Assembly: GCA_018334795.1 (NCBI GenBank)
Contig: JAGXLH010000047.1
Span: 1 to 9,865 of the forward strand
Source: Thermoplasmatota archaeon
Lineage (GTDB): Archaea > Thermoplasmatota > E2 > DHVEG-1
Reading direction: 5' to 3'
DNA: 9,865 nt
Part shown: in pieces, positions 1-6,238 of the stretch
Position numbering within the stretch: the stretch's first letter is position 1
Layout: the number at the start of each line of letters is the position of its first letter
The notes under the pieces: model-generated
The model's database searches: none
What the model saw: the letters and a program-made list of their open reading frames with translations, nothing else
Told to the model about the DNA's origin: nothing
Program-made: the position numbers and the translations under genes

Positions 1-1034
1 GAAACGAATATAACACTTGCTGGCATCCACCATGGCATATGTGATGATTCAACAACTATTTCATCTGAGTCTTCAACTACCTTATTACCAACCACCGCAA
101 ATACAGAGAGTCCTGGCGTATCTGCTTGATAATACACAAGATCTTCTGTTTCATTAGTATATGATGTGTTTAGCTCTTGCCATTCATCATCATGGTATCT
201 CATCATTTTGATGGTAAATTTATCAAAGCTTTGATTTTCAATCCATGATTTTTCAACGCTGAAAGAAAAAGTCATGTTTTTAATGCCAGTTTCTCCAATA
301 TATAGTTCATTTGATGTTAATTTAATATCTAACCATTTGTAAACTTTTGAAGTATTTGAAATGTTCAGATCCTTTTGTACTTCCTCAGGTTTTCCTTCTA
401 AATTTGAAACTTGTAATTTAACATTTTTTTGATGTTGAGACGGTGTGAAATCAACCTTTTGAATGCATGTTTCTGTTTTTTCTATAGTAGGTGTTTCAAC
501 AGATATTTTTTCATTCTCAGTTATATCCCCAAGATTGCTTTCAAAAGACTTTTCAATATTCGGTTTCTCAGTTAAATTTATTTTACCATCACTTTCTTCA
601 CTTTTATTCTTATTAAAAACAAATTTTTTTATTGTATTATTTTCTGAAATTGAAGGTTTTTCATCTTTTATTTCAGATTCATCATTTTCATCACCATCAC
701 CATCATCCTGCTCATCAACTACATCATCATCTTCAAGTTTTAAATCATCGTCATCATCGTCCTGCTCATCAACTACATCATCATCTTCAAGTTTTAAATC
801 ATCGTCATCATCGTCCTGCTCATCAACTACATCATCATCTTCAAGTTTTAAATCATCATCTTCTTTACCATCTGCATTAATAACCAATAAGCTTGGAATA
901 AAAATAACTGACAACAATAAGATTGAAAAAACATAAATACTAATTAATTTTGGTAAAAAATTAGAATTTCTAAAAATTGATAAATGTAGTATAGAGCGAA
1001 TCAATGTATTATGGACACGTTCGACAGATTTCAT
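1..1034 (-). CDS. PGF-pre-PGF domain surface protein with acidic repeats (3' end outside window)
   Basis: Partial gene: 344 complete codons are visible and the frame is still open at base 1. A stop lies two codons upstream of the ATG at 1034-1032, so that ATG is the first possible start. Residues about 1-28 are basic and polar, and about 29-52 form one hydrophobic helix (SIYVFSILLLSVIFIPSLL), a signal peptide or N-terminal anchor. Residues about 58-115 are almost all Asp/Glu in an 18-residue repeat; 116-225 is a polar, Glu/Lys/Ser-rich linker. From about 230 to 317 comes a PGF-pre-PGF domain, recognised by MTFSFSVEKSWI, then an MMRYHDDEWQEL stretch and YYQADTPGLSVFAVVG. The visible end, PWWMPASVIFV, looks like the start of the C-terminal hydrophobic anchor usual after this domain, where archaeosortase-type sorting signals can occur. 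Probable role: a cell-surface protein held through its C-terminus. The substrate or partner is unknown, and whether a PGF-CTERM tail follows cannot be seen. Confidence 0.85.
   Translation of the reverse strand, partial: MKSVERVHNTLIRSILHLSIFRNSNFLPKLISIYVFSILLLSVIFIPSLLVINADGKEDDDLKLEDDDVVDEQDDDDDDLKLEDDDVVDEQDDDDDDLKLEDDDVVDEQDDGDGDENDESEIKDEKPSISENNTIKKFVFNKNKSEESDGKINLTEKPNIEKSFESNLGDITENEKISVETPTIEKTETCIQKVDFTPSQHQKNVKLQVSNLEGKPEEVQKDLNISNTSKVYKWLDIKLTSNELYIGETGIKNMTFSFSVEKSWIENQSFDKFTIKMMRYHDDEWQELNTSYTNETEDLVYYQADTPGLSVFAVVGNKVVEDSDEIVVESSHMPWWMPASVIFV
707..857. repeat. 54-bp in-frame tandem repeat, about 2.8 copies
   Basis: Units start at 707, 761 and 815. The first two are identical over all 54 bases; the third matches for 43 bases and then diverges. 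On the minus strand each unit encodes 18 residues, which can be written DDDDDDLKLEDDDVVDEQ, inside the surface protein. Identity that includes third codon positions points to recent duplication or ongoing slippage rather than old repeats kept by selection on the protein. The flanking codons are also Asp/Glu-rich, so the array grew from an acidic stretch. Confidence 0.95.
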
Positions 1035-1050
1035 GTGTTATACTTTTCCA

Positions 1051-1066
1051 TTTAAACATATTTAAA
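1051..1066 (-). promoter_or_regulatory. TATA-like box for the surface-protein gene (leaderless)
   Basis: On the minus strand this reads TTTAAATATGTTTAAA. Its centre is about 27 bases upstream of the ATG at 1034, which would place the transcript start at or next to the start codon. No Shine-Dalgarno sequence lies before the ATG, consistent with a leaderless mRNA. Confidence 0.5.
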
Positions 1067-1120
1067 GATGTTTAGATTAATGGCCAACATGTCTTTTTTC
1101 CATTTTGACAAAAAAAATAG

Positions 1121-1138
1121 ATCGTTAATATCGTTAAT
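1121..1138. repeat. Tandem 9-bp direct repeat ATCGTTAAT x2
   Basis: ATCGTTAAT occurs twice back to back at 1121-1129 and 1130-1138. It lies in the divergent promoter region between the surface-protein and DUF357 genes, just upstream of the TATA-like box of the latter. It could be a site for an activator or repressor; short AT-rich repeats also arise by chance in sequence of this composition. Confidence 0.4.
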
Positions 1139-1156
1139 AAAGTAATAAAAATAATA

Positions 1157-1166
1157 TCTATATACT
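1157..1166 (+). promoter_or_regulatory. TATA-like box for the DUF357 gene
   Basis: The sequence TCTATATACT lies about 47 bases upstream of the ATG at 1209. Usual archaeal spacing would put the transcript start near 1187 and leave a leader of about 20 bases. The leader ends in GTGGTAAATC, a weak ribosome-binding match. Confidence 0.4.
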
Positions 1167-1208
1167 GTTTTGATCTTTCACATTCACATATTGAAATAGT
1201 GGTAAATC

Positions 1209-1454
1209 ATGGATGAAGCAACAAGAATCAAAAAAGACCTTGACATGTTTAAAGACAATCTTAAAAAACTACAATCCCAAAACCCAGCAGCATTACAACA
1301 ACAACAAATCAAAATGGCCGTTGATTACTACAATGATGCCCGATACTATTTCGAGAAAAAAGATTATTTTACTGCATTTGGCTGCATCAATTATGGACAT
1401 GGGCTGCTTGATTCACTTTTTAAATTCACAGTTGATCCCAACCAAAAACTCTAA
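1209..1454 (+). CDS. DUF357 family protein (81 aa)
   Basis: A small helical protein that I assign to the archaeal DUF357 family. The evidence is the pattern in its C-terminal half: AVDYYNDARYYFEKKDYFTA followed by FGCINYGHGLLDSLF, that is, a paired-helix motif with Tyr/Asp/Ala, a Gly- and His-containing turn and a final LLDSLF helix. Residues 1-35 are a charged helix rich in Lys and Gln with a short QQQQ run. No signal peptide or membrane segment is present, so it should be cytoplasmic. An in-frame stop two codons upstream makes the ATG at 1209 the only available start. The family has no established biochemical function that I know of; the form resembles a small helical scaffold. Its stop codon touches the stop codon of the convergent SAM hydrolase gene with no base between. 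Confidence 0.8.
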   Translation: MDEATRIKKDLDMFKDNLKKLQSQNPAALQQQQIKMAVDYYNDARYYFEKKDYFTAFGCINYGHGLLDSLFKFTVDPNQKL

Positions 1455-2264
1455 TCAAAAATCAATGCGATCATCAGAAAGGTGCAAATCAATTTTATCT
1501 CCACGTTGAACTCTTAACCGTTTTTGCGCACTCCCCTGGTTAACAGAAAGTTCAACATATCCATGACTCCCAATAGTTACTAATAATTCATCTGTTGAAA
1601 CAAAACCATAAGACTTAGCGAAAACAGCCGGAATGCTCTGTTCTCCAACCTGAATCATTATCTGATCACCAACCGAAATTTTTTGTAAAAAACGATTACC
1701 TTCAATCCCAGTTATCACATTTTCAAAATCATCTACAAACAAGACCTCAGTACTCATTTTTTGTTCCTCGATTACAGGTTCAGGAAATGATAAATCAACA
1801 TAATCATGAATCTCTGAACCAATCAAATCAAAAGAAACACCCGTTAAGATATGTCCAGCTACTGAAGCAAAGATATCGCGACCATGAAACGTATTTGACA
1901 CGGGATGCTGAAACAATGATTCATTAGATATTTCATACACACGAAACAATCCAAACTTTCGTGCAGCAGGTAAAAACAAACCATTATCTGGACCTACAAA
2001 AAGATGTTTATTAGTTACAACAACAATCCCTCGCCTTGAGGTACCTACTCCAGGATCAACAACACCAACATGAACTGATCCCTTTGGCATATACGGAACC
2101 GTTGTAGATAATACAAACGCACCCGCCATAATATCCTGAGCAGGAATCTGATGGGAAATATCGATCATATTCACTTCAGAAGAAAAAGAAGAAATAACTC
2201 CTTTCATCTGTGCTACATAACCTGAGGAAAAACCAAAATCCGTGAGAAAACTAACTGTGTGCAT
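1455..2264 (-). CDS. S-adenosyl-L-methionine hydrolase (adenosine-forming), DUF62/SAM_adeno_trans family
   Basis: Predicted to hydrolyse S-adenosylmethionine to adenosine and methionine, in the same family as fluorinase, chlorinase and the archaeal enzyme PH0463. Family signatures are clear: an N-terminal VSFLTDFGFSSGYVAQMKG, VHVGVVDPGVGTSRRGI (Asp70, Arg77), VGPDNGLFLPA, NTFHGRDIFA (His127), then a C-terminal beta domain with VDDFENVITGI and GSHGYVELSVNQGSA. The Asp-Arg-His set matches the catalytic residues of the hydrolases by my recollection of PH0463 numbering. Length is 269 residues, normal for the family, with no signal peptide. I chose the ATG at 2264-2262 because AAGGTGAA lies six bases before it and the family begins at this residue; an in-frame ATG 14 codons upstream falls inside a TATA-like palindrome. 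The physiological role may be SAM or methionine balance; the neighbours do not define it. Confidence 0.9.
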   Translation of the reverse strand: MHTVSFLTDFGFSSGYVAQMKGVISSFSSEVNMIDISHQIPAQDIMAGAFVLSTTVPYMPKGSVHVGVVDPGVGTSRRGIVVVTNKHLFVGPDNGLFLPAARKFGLFRVYEISNESLFQHPVSNTFHGRDIFASVAGHILTGVSFDLIGSEIHDYVDLSFPEPVIEEQKMSTEVLFVDDFENVITGIEGNRFLQKISVGDQIMIQVGEQSIPAVFAKSYGFVSTDELLVTIGSHGYVELSVNQGSAQKRLRVQRGDKIDLHLSDDRIDF

Positions 2265-2270
2265 AAGAAG

Positions 2271-2278
2271 TTCACCTT
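2271..2278 (-). promoter_or_regulatory. Ribosome-binding site that fixes the SAM hydrolase start
   Basis: On the minus strand this reads AAGGTGAA, six bases before the ATG at 2264. It matches the GGTGA core expected to pair with the archaeal 16S 3' end, and it supports the shorter 269-residue protein over the 283-residue alternative. Confidence 0.65.
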
Positions 2279-2303
2279 GAGAATAGTACAAATATAATCG
2301 CCT

Positions 2304-2315
2304 CATATTAATATG
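2304..2315 (-). promoter_or_regulatory. Palindromic TATA-like box for the SAM hydrolase gene
   Basis: CATATTAATATG is a perfect 12-bp palindrome centred about 45 bases before the ATG at 2264. It would start transcription near 2284 and leave a leader of about 20 bases that contains the ribosome site. A second candidate, GATTATATTTG at 2289-2299, would give a leader too short to include that site, so I prefer the palindrome. Confidence 0.4.
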
Positions 2316-2377
2316 ACGGAAACCTTAAACAAAAAAATCAAAACGATTAACACAAAGAAAAACGATTTTTCAAAAAA

Positions 2378-2420
2378 CTATATATGTTAAGAAAACCTAC
2401 GTTGATATAGCGTGGTGATC
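2378..2420 (+). promoter_or_regulatory. TATA-like box and GGTGATC ribosome site of the zinc-ribbon gene
   Basis: ACTATATATG at 2378-2387 is centred about 26 bases before 2408, the probable transcript start. The short leader ends in GGTGATC (2414-2420) directly in front of ATG. GGTGATC can pair with GATCACC near the 16S 3' end, which is why I place the start at 2421 and not at the in-frame GTG at 2412. Confidence 0.5.
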
Positions 2421-2813
2421 ATGGGGTATAACAAAACAAAAAACAAAATCCTCTCAAAATTGTGGGATAACAAAAAAAATCATGAATTCGTCTGCCCTCA
2501 ATGCGGCGGGCATCTCATCATCATTCAACTTGAACCAATTGAACAAAATGAAAACCCCTACACTCCATATGACACCATTGTTGAATGTACCAATTGTGAA
2601 TTTAATGCACAAGCAATTTCCTATACCATTTTAGGAAGTATTCAATCCTATGATCTTGATCATATTACCATCGCAGCATGGTCTCCAAGTGGAAGCCGAG
2701 TTGTGAAAACATTTGAACATTTAGTTGATTACGAACAATTAAAGGAAGTGAAATCTTCAAAAGAACTTGTGGAGTTTCTTATCGTGGATGGTCATATTGT
2801 ACAAATCATCTAA
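2421..2813 (+). CDS. Zinc-ribbon protein of unknown function (130 aa)
   Basis: I do not recognise a named family. The N-terminus (residues 1-22) is Lys/Asn-rich. Next comes a four-cysteine zinc ribbon, FVCPQCGGHL (Cys25, Cys28) paired with VECTNCEFNAQA (Cys56, Cys59), joined by a 27-residue acidic and hydrophobic loop. Residues about 63-130 form a compact alpha/beta tail with AWSPSGSRVVKTFEHLVDY and a final beta pair ending HIVQII. There are no membrane helices or signal peptide. Such ribbons commonly bind nucleic acid or act as structural modules in archaeal transcription and translation proteins, but nothing here decides between these. The gene is transcribed divergently from the SAM hydrolase gene and appears monocistronic. 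Start chosen at ATG 2421 from the GGTGATC just before it; GTG at 2412 would add three residues. Confidence 0.75.
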   Translation: MGYNKTKNKILSKLWDNKKNHEFVCPQCGGHLIIIQLEPIEQNENPYTPYDTIVECTNCEFNAQAISYTILGSIQSYDLDHITIAAWSPSGSRVVKTFEHLVDYEQLKEVKSSKELVEFLIVDGHIVQII

Positions 2814-2897
2814 TGTTATCCATTATTTTTTCATACAAGCAAATCGATTAGTTTTACAATTTTTTTTATGCTGTTTTTTGTCAAAATAACGCATACC

Positions 2898-2906
2898 TTT
2901 TAAATA
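2898..2906 (+). promoter_or_regulatory. TATA-like box upstream of the 24-codon ORF
   Basis: TTTTAAATA is centred near 2902. Archaeal spacing predicts a transcript start near 2929, about ten bases before the ATG at 2940. It is one of the better TATA matches in the window but does not precede a recognisable gene. Confidence 0.4.
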
Positions 2907-2939
2907 AGATAAACGGAAAAAGTATTGATGAGGATTAGG

Positions 2940-3014
2940 ATGAGTGAAAAGAAACAAAAATATAAGAAAAAAGCACCAAATGAAATATCAATAGTATGGG
3001 TAAATGTTGTGTAA
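2940..3014 (+). CDS. Possible 24-residue small protein
   Basis: A very short ORF begins MSEKKQKYKKKAP and ends SIVWVNVV before TAA at 3012-3014. The first half is strongly basic, the last eight residues hydrophobic. A TATA-like box lies at a plausible distance and GAGGATTAGG runs into the ATG, a purine-rich but poorly spaced ribosome site. No homologue is recognised. It could be a real small basic protein, the leader of a non-coding transcript, or chance. The region has no other coding candidate on either strand. Confidence 0.25.
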   Translation: MSEKKQKYKKKAPNEISIVWVNVV

Positions 3015-3028
3015 AAATACAAATCAAT

Positions 3029-3040
3029 CCAAAAAATAAA
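3029..3040 (-). terminator. T-tract behind the purF/winged-helix unit
   Basis: Read on the minus strand this is TTTATTTTTTGG, 13-24 bases beyond the stop codon of the winged-helix gene. Archaeal RNA polymerase can terminate on T-runs without a hairpin, and no convincing stem is visible here. Confidence 0.35.
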
Positions 3041-3052
3041 TTCTTTTAATTT

Positions 3053-3364
3053 TCATTGATACATAACATCGTCATCATCTGATTTCACTTTGAACGGTCG
3101 ATGAGAGCGATGTCTTTTAATAAATTTCCGCTGCCTTTTTTTTCCTATAAACTTAAAATCATGACGAAGCAGGCGAACATAAACCTTATCTGGTAATGGT
3201 TCAAGCCGTACAATTCCTTTCACATGCAACTGATTCAAAACCCGAAGAATGCGATCATGAGATAAACTCAACTGATGTTCAATATCTTTTAGAGTAACAG
3301 GATACTTCTTCTGAAGAATCTTAATGATTTGCGCATCAATACTTCCATTATCTATCTCAATCAT
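3053..3364 (-). CDS. Small winged-helix DNA-binding protein, candidate regulator of the purF unit
   Basis: 103 residues from the ATG at 3364. Residues about 10-66 form a winged helix-turn-helix: IIKILQKKYPVTLKDIEHQL, then SLSHDRILRVLNQLHVKGIV as the recognition-helix region, and LEPLPDKVYVRL as the wing. It is followed by a highly basic tail (about 68-93, with KKRQRKFIKRHRSHRPFK) and a short acidic end (SDDDD). This resembles MarR/ArsR-like or Lrp-type wings, but no exact family was recognised. An effector domain is absent, so it probably acts as a dimer on DNA without a ligand domain, or it binds RNA or DNA through the tail. The gene starts 34 bases after the purF stop on the same strand, so co-transcription is likely. 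A TTG at 3379 in the same frame would add five residues; ATG is preferred, though no clear ribosome site precedes it. Confidence 0.7.
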   Translation of the reverse strand: MIEIDNGSIDAQIIKILQKKYPVTLKDIEHQLSLSHDRILRVLNQLHVKGIVRLEPLPDKVYVRLLRHDFKFIGKKRQRKFIKRHRSHRPFKVKSDDDDVMYQ

Positions 3365-3398
3365 ATAAACACAATACAATCATCTAAATGATGATCTT

Positions 3399-4826
3399 TT
3401 ACTCATAAGCTCTTTTTCCCTGCTCATCCTTTTCATACAACTCATTCACATAATCTTGTAAATCATCTGGATATCCATCAGGAAATGAAACACAGCCTTT
3501 ACACACTGGAAAACCTATCACATCTTCTAAATCATCAGATTGAACATAGGCAAGACTATCTGCACCAATCTCTTTTGCAATCTCATCCCAACTTCTCACA
3601 TCCCCCGTTTCATTTCGTGCTAAAAACTCTTTTCGACTACGCATATCAATACCAAGATAACACGGCGCAATTAATGGGGGACAACCAATACGAATATGCA
3701 CTTCTTTTGCTCCAGCTCGATAAGCACCTTCAACGAGTTTACGAACATTCGTTCCTCGGACAATGGAATCATCAACAAGCACCACTCGTTTTCCATTAAG
3801 CACCGCTCGTAAAAAAGAAAGTCCTTCTTCAACGATTTTATCCCTACTTTCCTGTTTCTGCTGAATAAAAGATCGTTCTGCCTTATCCTTCATAATTCCT
3901 TCATCAAGTGGAATCCCTGATTCACGTGAATATCCTAACGCATAACGTCTTCCAGATTCTGGAACCGGCACAATAATATCCGCATCCACAGGATTGTTCT
4001 TAGCAAGCAACCGACCTAGATTCAATCGGACGTCATGAACACTTCGCCCACGAATTCGGGAATCAGGTTTGGCAAAATACACAAACTCAAACATACAGGG
4101 TGTTTCCGTTTTTTTCACCAATTGTTTCTCAAAGATATGACCGTCTTTGTCAATGATAATAACAGATCCGCCAGGAATATCTTTGACGTACTCGAAATTC
4201 GTTTTCTTAAACACCCGCGTTTCAGAGGTTAAACAATACAATCCATTCTTTTTTCCAAGCACTAACGGTCGAATCTTATGCGGATCAGTAATAGCAAACA
4301 TGTATGGATCTTCACCAGAATCAGCAAGAAACAAACTCGAATAACTCCCCTTCACCTTTTTCATTACCTTTTTACAGGCATTAAAAATAACTTCAGTTGA
4401 TAATTCTTTTTTATATAATTCATCAGCCATAGGCAATAATAAACACTGAATATCACACTCAGTTCTCGGAGACCGATTCGTCTTATGTTTAATCTCAGAA
4501 CAATTAATCACATTCCCATTATGCACTGCTGCAAGAAAGGGATTTACTAAATATTCAGGTTGAGCATTTTTTTTCAATGAATCAACATCATCCATACCCG
4601 CCGTTGAATACCGCGTATGACCAAGTCCAACCAAACCTGGAGTATCTATCTTTTTTTCATCATCAAAAATATCACGGACAAGTCCGTAGTCCTTAAACAC
4701 ATGAATGTTTCCATCATAGGTGAGTTTTCCTGCAGAGGACTGACCTCGATGCTGAATCGCAAAAAGACTATGATATATAAAACGTGATACTGGTTTATTA
4801 CCAATAACGCCAACAATTCCACACAT
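3399..4826 (-). CDS. purF: Amidophosphoribosyltransferase (PurF), iron-sulfur type
   Basis: First committed step of purine synthesis: PRPP and glutamine give 5-phosphoribosylamine, glutamate and pyrophosphate; cytoplasmic. The N-terminal class II glutaminase domain (about 2-235) begins MCGIVGVIG, so Cys2 becomes the N-terminal nucleophile after Met removal and no longer propeptide exists. It contains IQHRGQSSAG, GLGHTRYSTAG (69-77) and VHNGN (101-105). The phosphoribosyltransferase domain carries the PRPP loop VVLVDDSIVRGTN (348-360). Four cysteines, Cys244, Cys389, Cys442 and Cys445 (PCMFEFVYFA, APCYLGID, VCKGC), fit the four ligands of the [4Fe-4S] cluster of the Bacillus subtilis type, so the enzyme may be oxygen-sensitive. 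Length 475 is normal. A TATA-like box makes the mRNA leaderless. The winged-helix gene follows by 34 bases; no other pur gene is nearby. Confidence 0.97.
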   Translation of the reverse strand: MCGIVGVIGNKPVSRFIYHSLFAIQHRGQSSAGKLTYDGNIHVFKDYGLVRDIFDDEKKIDTPGLVGLGHTRYSTAGMDDVDSLKKNAQPEYLVNPFLAAVHNGNVINCSEIKHKTNRSPRTECDIQCLLLPMADELYKKELSTEVIFNACKKVMKKVKGSYSSLFLADSGEDPYMFAITDPHKIRPLVLGKKNGLYCLTSETRVFKKTNFEYVKDIPGGSVIIIDKDGHIFEKQLVKKTETPCMFEFVYFAKPDSRIRGRSVHDVRLNLGRLLAKNNPVDADIIVPVPESGRRYALGYSRESGIPLDEGIMKDKAERSFIQQKQESRDKIVEEGLSFLRAVLNGKRVVLVDDSIVRGTNVRKLVEGAYRAGAKEVHIRIGCPPLIAPCYLGIDMRSRKEFLARNETGDVRSWDEIAKEIGADSLAYVQSDDLEDVIGFPVCKGCVSFPDGYPDDLQDYVNELYEKDEQGKRAYE

Positions 4827-4849
4827 ACTTTAAGGATATGAACTAGGGT

Positions 4850-4857
4850 TATTTAAT
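4850..4857 (-). promoter_or_regulatory. TATA-like box of purF (leaderless)
   Basis: On the minus strand this reads ATTAAATA, centred about 28 bases before the ATG at 4826. Transcription would begin at or within a few bases of the start codon, and no GGTGA or GGAGG site lies between, so translation is probably leaderless. Confidence 0.5.
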
Positions 4858-4894
4858 GGTTATACATCTGTCAAAAAATGAGAGGGGAATCGCA

Positions 4895-4972
4895 CAAAAA
4901 AACGAGATAAAAAATTATCTGAAAACAAAAGAAATTATCCTCTCAATTCCATTCAATAATGAAATAAAAAAG
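4895..4972 (-). terminator. T-tracts after the transporter-RAM unit
   Basis: On the minus strand, T-rich runs occur at 4961-4972 (CTTTTTTATTTC), 4909-4914 and 4895-4902, all downstream of the transporter stop at 4997 and upstream of the purF promoter. No strong stem was found; T-run termination is the likely mechanism. Confidence 0.35.
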
Positions 4973-4996
4973 GACATAAATCCCCCTATTATCAAT

Positions 4997-6238
4997 TTAA
5001 ATATCTTCCCATTCTTTTAACACTGATTCCCATTTAAAGGATTCAATAGCATCTATTCCTTCAACTTTTCGAATAATCTTTTCATAGCCTTTCACTAACG
5101 CTCGAATACGAATCTTAACAATAAAATCATACTTACCCGCCGTAGCAGTCACTCGAGAAACTCCGCGGATATTCCACAATTTTTGCATGGTCTCTTCCAA
5201 GGGATACCCCGGTTTAACATGAATGAAAATATATGCTTTAACCAAGTTTAACGCAAAGGAAAGAATACCCATCATCATGATAATAATCCCAATAACTTTA
5301 ATGATAAGAAGCACAGGATCGGTTGAAAACGGATCAATAATACCTAAATACGCAATAACTATAGAAACAGGAATCGAAAACATAATCGTTGACGACCGGA
5401 CCGCTTGAACCACACTAGCCTTACCAATACCCAATGCTCGAATGTAGAATACAAAAGCAAAAAACGCACCCGTTGAAATAAGTGCAATCCACCAAAACTG
5501 ATTAACAGATGCGGAAACACCGGCTGCTAGATGATTCGATCCCGTCATCAAATCATAACCAAAAATCAATACAGTAGTTAATACACAAGAAAACAACACA
5601 TTCCAAAAACGAATATTTATAGAATCATTATACTGATCATCAATCTTAATCCATTTCAATTTTCGTTGATACACCGTTAACAACACCCATCCAGGATTAA
5701 TCACAAAAAACACAATCAACAAAGATTCAAAATTCAAACTTCCAGAAAGACTGATCGATCCAAGAATAGCACCAAAAGTTACAATCAAAATAGATTGAAT
5801 CTCAGAAAGGGTCGGCATATCCTTATCATTAATCGATTCAATAGCAACAAGATACAAAATCACCACTTGGGTAAATGGCAATACCACAGAAGGATCTTCA
5901 ATAAGCACAAACAATGCAAAATATCCAACAGTATACAAGGCATTACCAAACGCAGCCATCGTTTGAGGAAATACTTCTTCACGACGTAACAACCGAAGTC
6001 GCTTAAACGACGGATCGGCAAAACGAGAACCAACACTCCGACCTTTTAACGGAATGGAAAACATAAGGGAAAGAAGCAATGTTACGGGGATACCAACCGC
6101 AAAGGTTGCAAAACCAAGAGCCCAACCATTAGGAATAAAAAGTTTACTAACGGTTGCATCTACACCTGAATTAACCGCGGCAATAATAGCAGAAGAAAAG
6201 GCAAGTACGTAAAACAAATATTTCCTTCTTATTTTCAT
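4997..6238 (-). CDS. EamA/DMT-like ten-helix membrane protein fused to an Lrp/AsnC effector (RAM) domain
   Basis: 413 residues. Residues about 8-332 form roughly ten hydrophobic helices (near 8-30, 36-62, 92-113, 116-135, 145-165, 171-190, 207-228, 246-266, 279-303, 309-332), the layout of drug/metabolite transporters. ALYTVGYFALF and the helix pairs around 98-135 and 258-303 look like the two EamA halves. Immediately after the last helix, residues 333-413 (KAYIFIHVKPGY, then SRVTATAGKYDFIVKIRIRA) match an Lrp/AsnC ligand-binding RAM domain, with AGKYDFIV in place of the usual GDYDIVV. It should face the cytoplasm if the helix count is even and the N-terminus is inside. Probable role: import or export of an amino acid or other small metabolite under control of its own sensor; substrate unknown. 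Its ATG overlaps the stop of the upstream RAM gene (ATGA), so the two are translationally coupled. Confidence 0.8.
   Translation of the reverse strand: MKIRRKYLFYVLAFSSAIIAAVNSGVDATVSKLFIPNGWALGFATFAVGIPVTLLLSLMFSIPLKGRSVGSRFADPSFKRLRLLRREEVFPQTMAAFGNALYTVGYFALFVLIEDPSVVLPFTQVVILYLVAIESINDKDMPTLSEIQSILIVTFGAILGSISLSGSLNFESLLIVFFVINPGWVLLTVYQRKLKWIKIDDQYNDSINIRFWNVLFSCVLTTVLIFGYDLMTGSNHLAAGVSASVNQFWWIALISTGAFFAFVFYIRALGIGKASVVQAVRSSTIMFSIPVSIVIAYLGIIDPFSTDPVLLIIKVIGIIIMMMGILSFALNLVKAYIFIHVKPGYPLEETMQKLWNIRGVSRVTATAGKYDFIVKIRIRALVKGYEKIIRKVEGIDAIESFKWESVLKEWEDI

Larger units (their letters stand above)
2814..3052. other. Intergenic region between the zinc-ribbon and winged-helix genes
   Basis: This 239-base gap starts with T-tracts on the plus strand at 2826-2831, 2860-2867 and 2874-2879, suitable for archaeal T-run termination of the zinc-ribbon gene. 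It then holds a TATA-like box with a tiny ORF (listed separately). At its end it carries a T-tract on the minus strand that may end the purF unit. No structured RNA was recognised. Confidence 0.5.

Noticed and set aside
707..857. CRISPR-like array
   Set aside because: The 54-bp units are contiguous, without spacers, in frame and inside a coding sequence.
463..936. Plus-strand open frame rich in Ser with repeats, and an overlapping His-rich frame at 632-880
   Set aside because: Both are antisense readings of the Asp/Glu repeat codons of the surface-protein gene. The minus-strand reading has a signal or anchor helix and a recognisable PGF-pre-PGF domain.
1213..1509. Plus-strand frame overlapping the DUF357 gene
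   Set aside because: It is an out-of-frame reading of the DUF357 gene that runs into the 3' end of the SAM hydrolase gene, and its protein has no recognisable pattern.
2265..2306. Longer N-terminus for the SAM hydrolase (14 extra residues)
   Set aside because: The added residues are not part of the family, the upstream ATG overlaps a TATA-like palindrome, and a good ribosome site precedes the inner ATG.
2924..3000. C/D box guide RNA, suggested by TTGATGA at 2925-2931
   Set aside because: The C box has a mismatch and no CTGA D box is found at a suitable distance downstream.
3485..3799. Plus-strand 104-codon frame inside purF
   Set aside because: It is antisense to the conserved phosphoribosyltransferase domain of PurF, including the PRPP loop, and has no promoter or ribosome site of its own.
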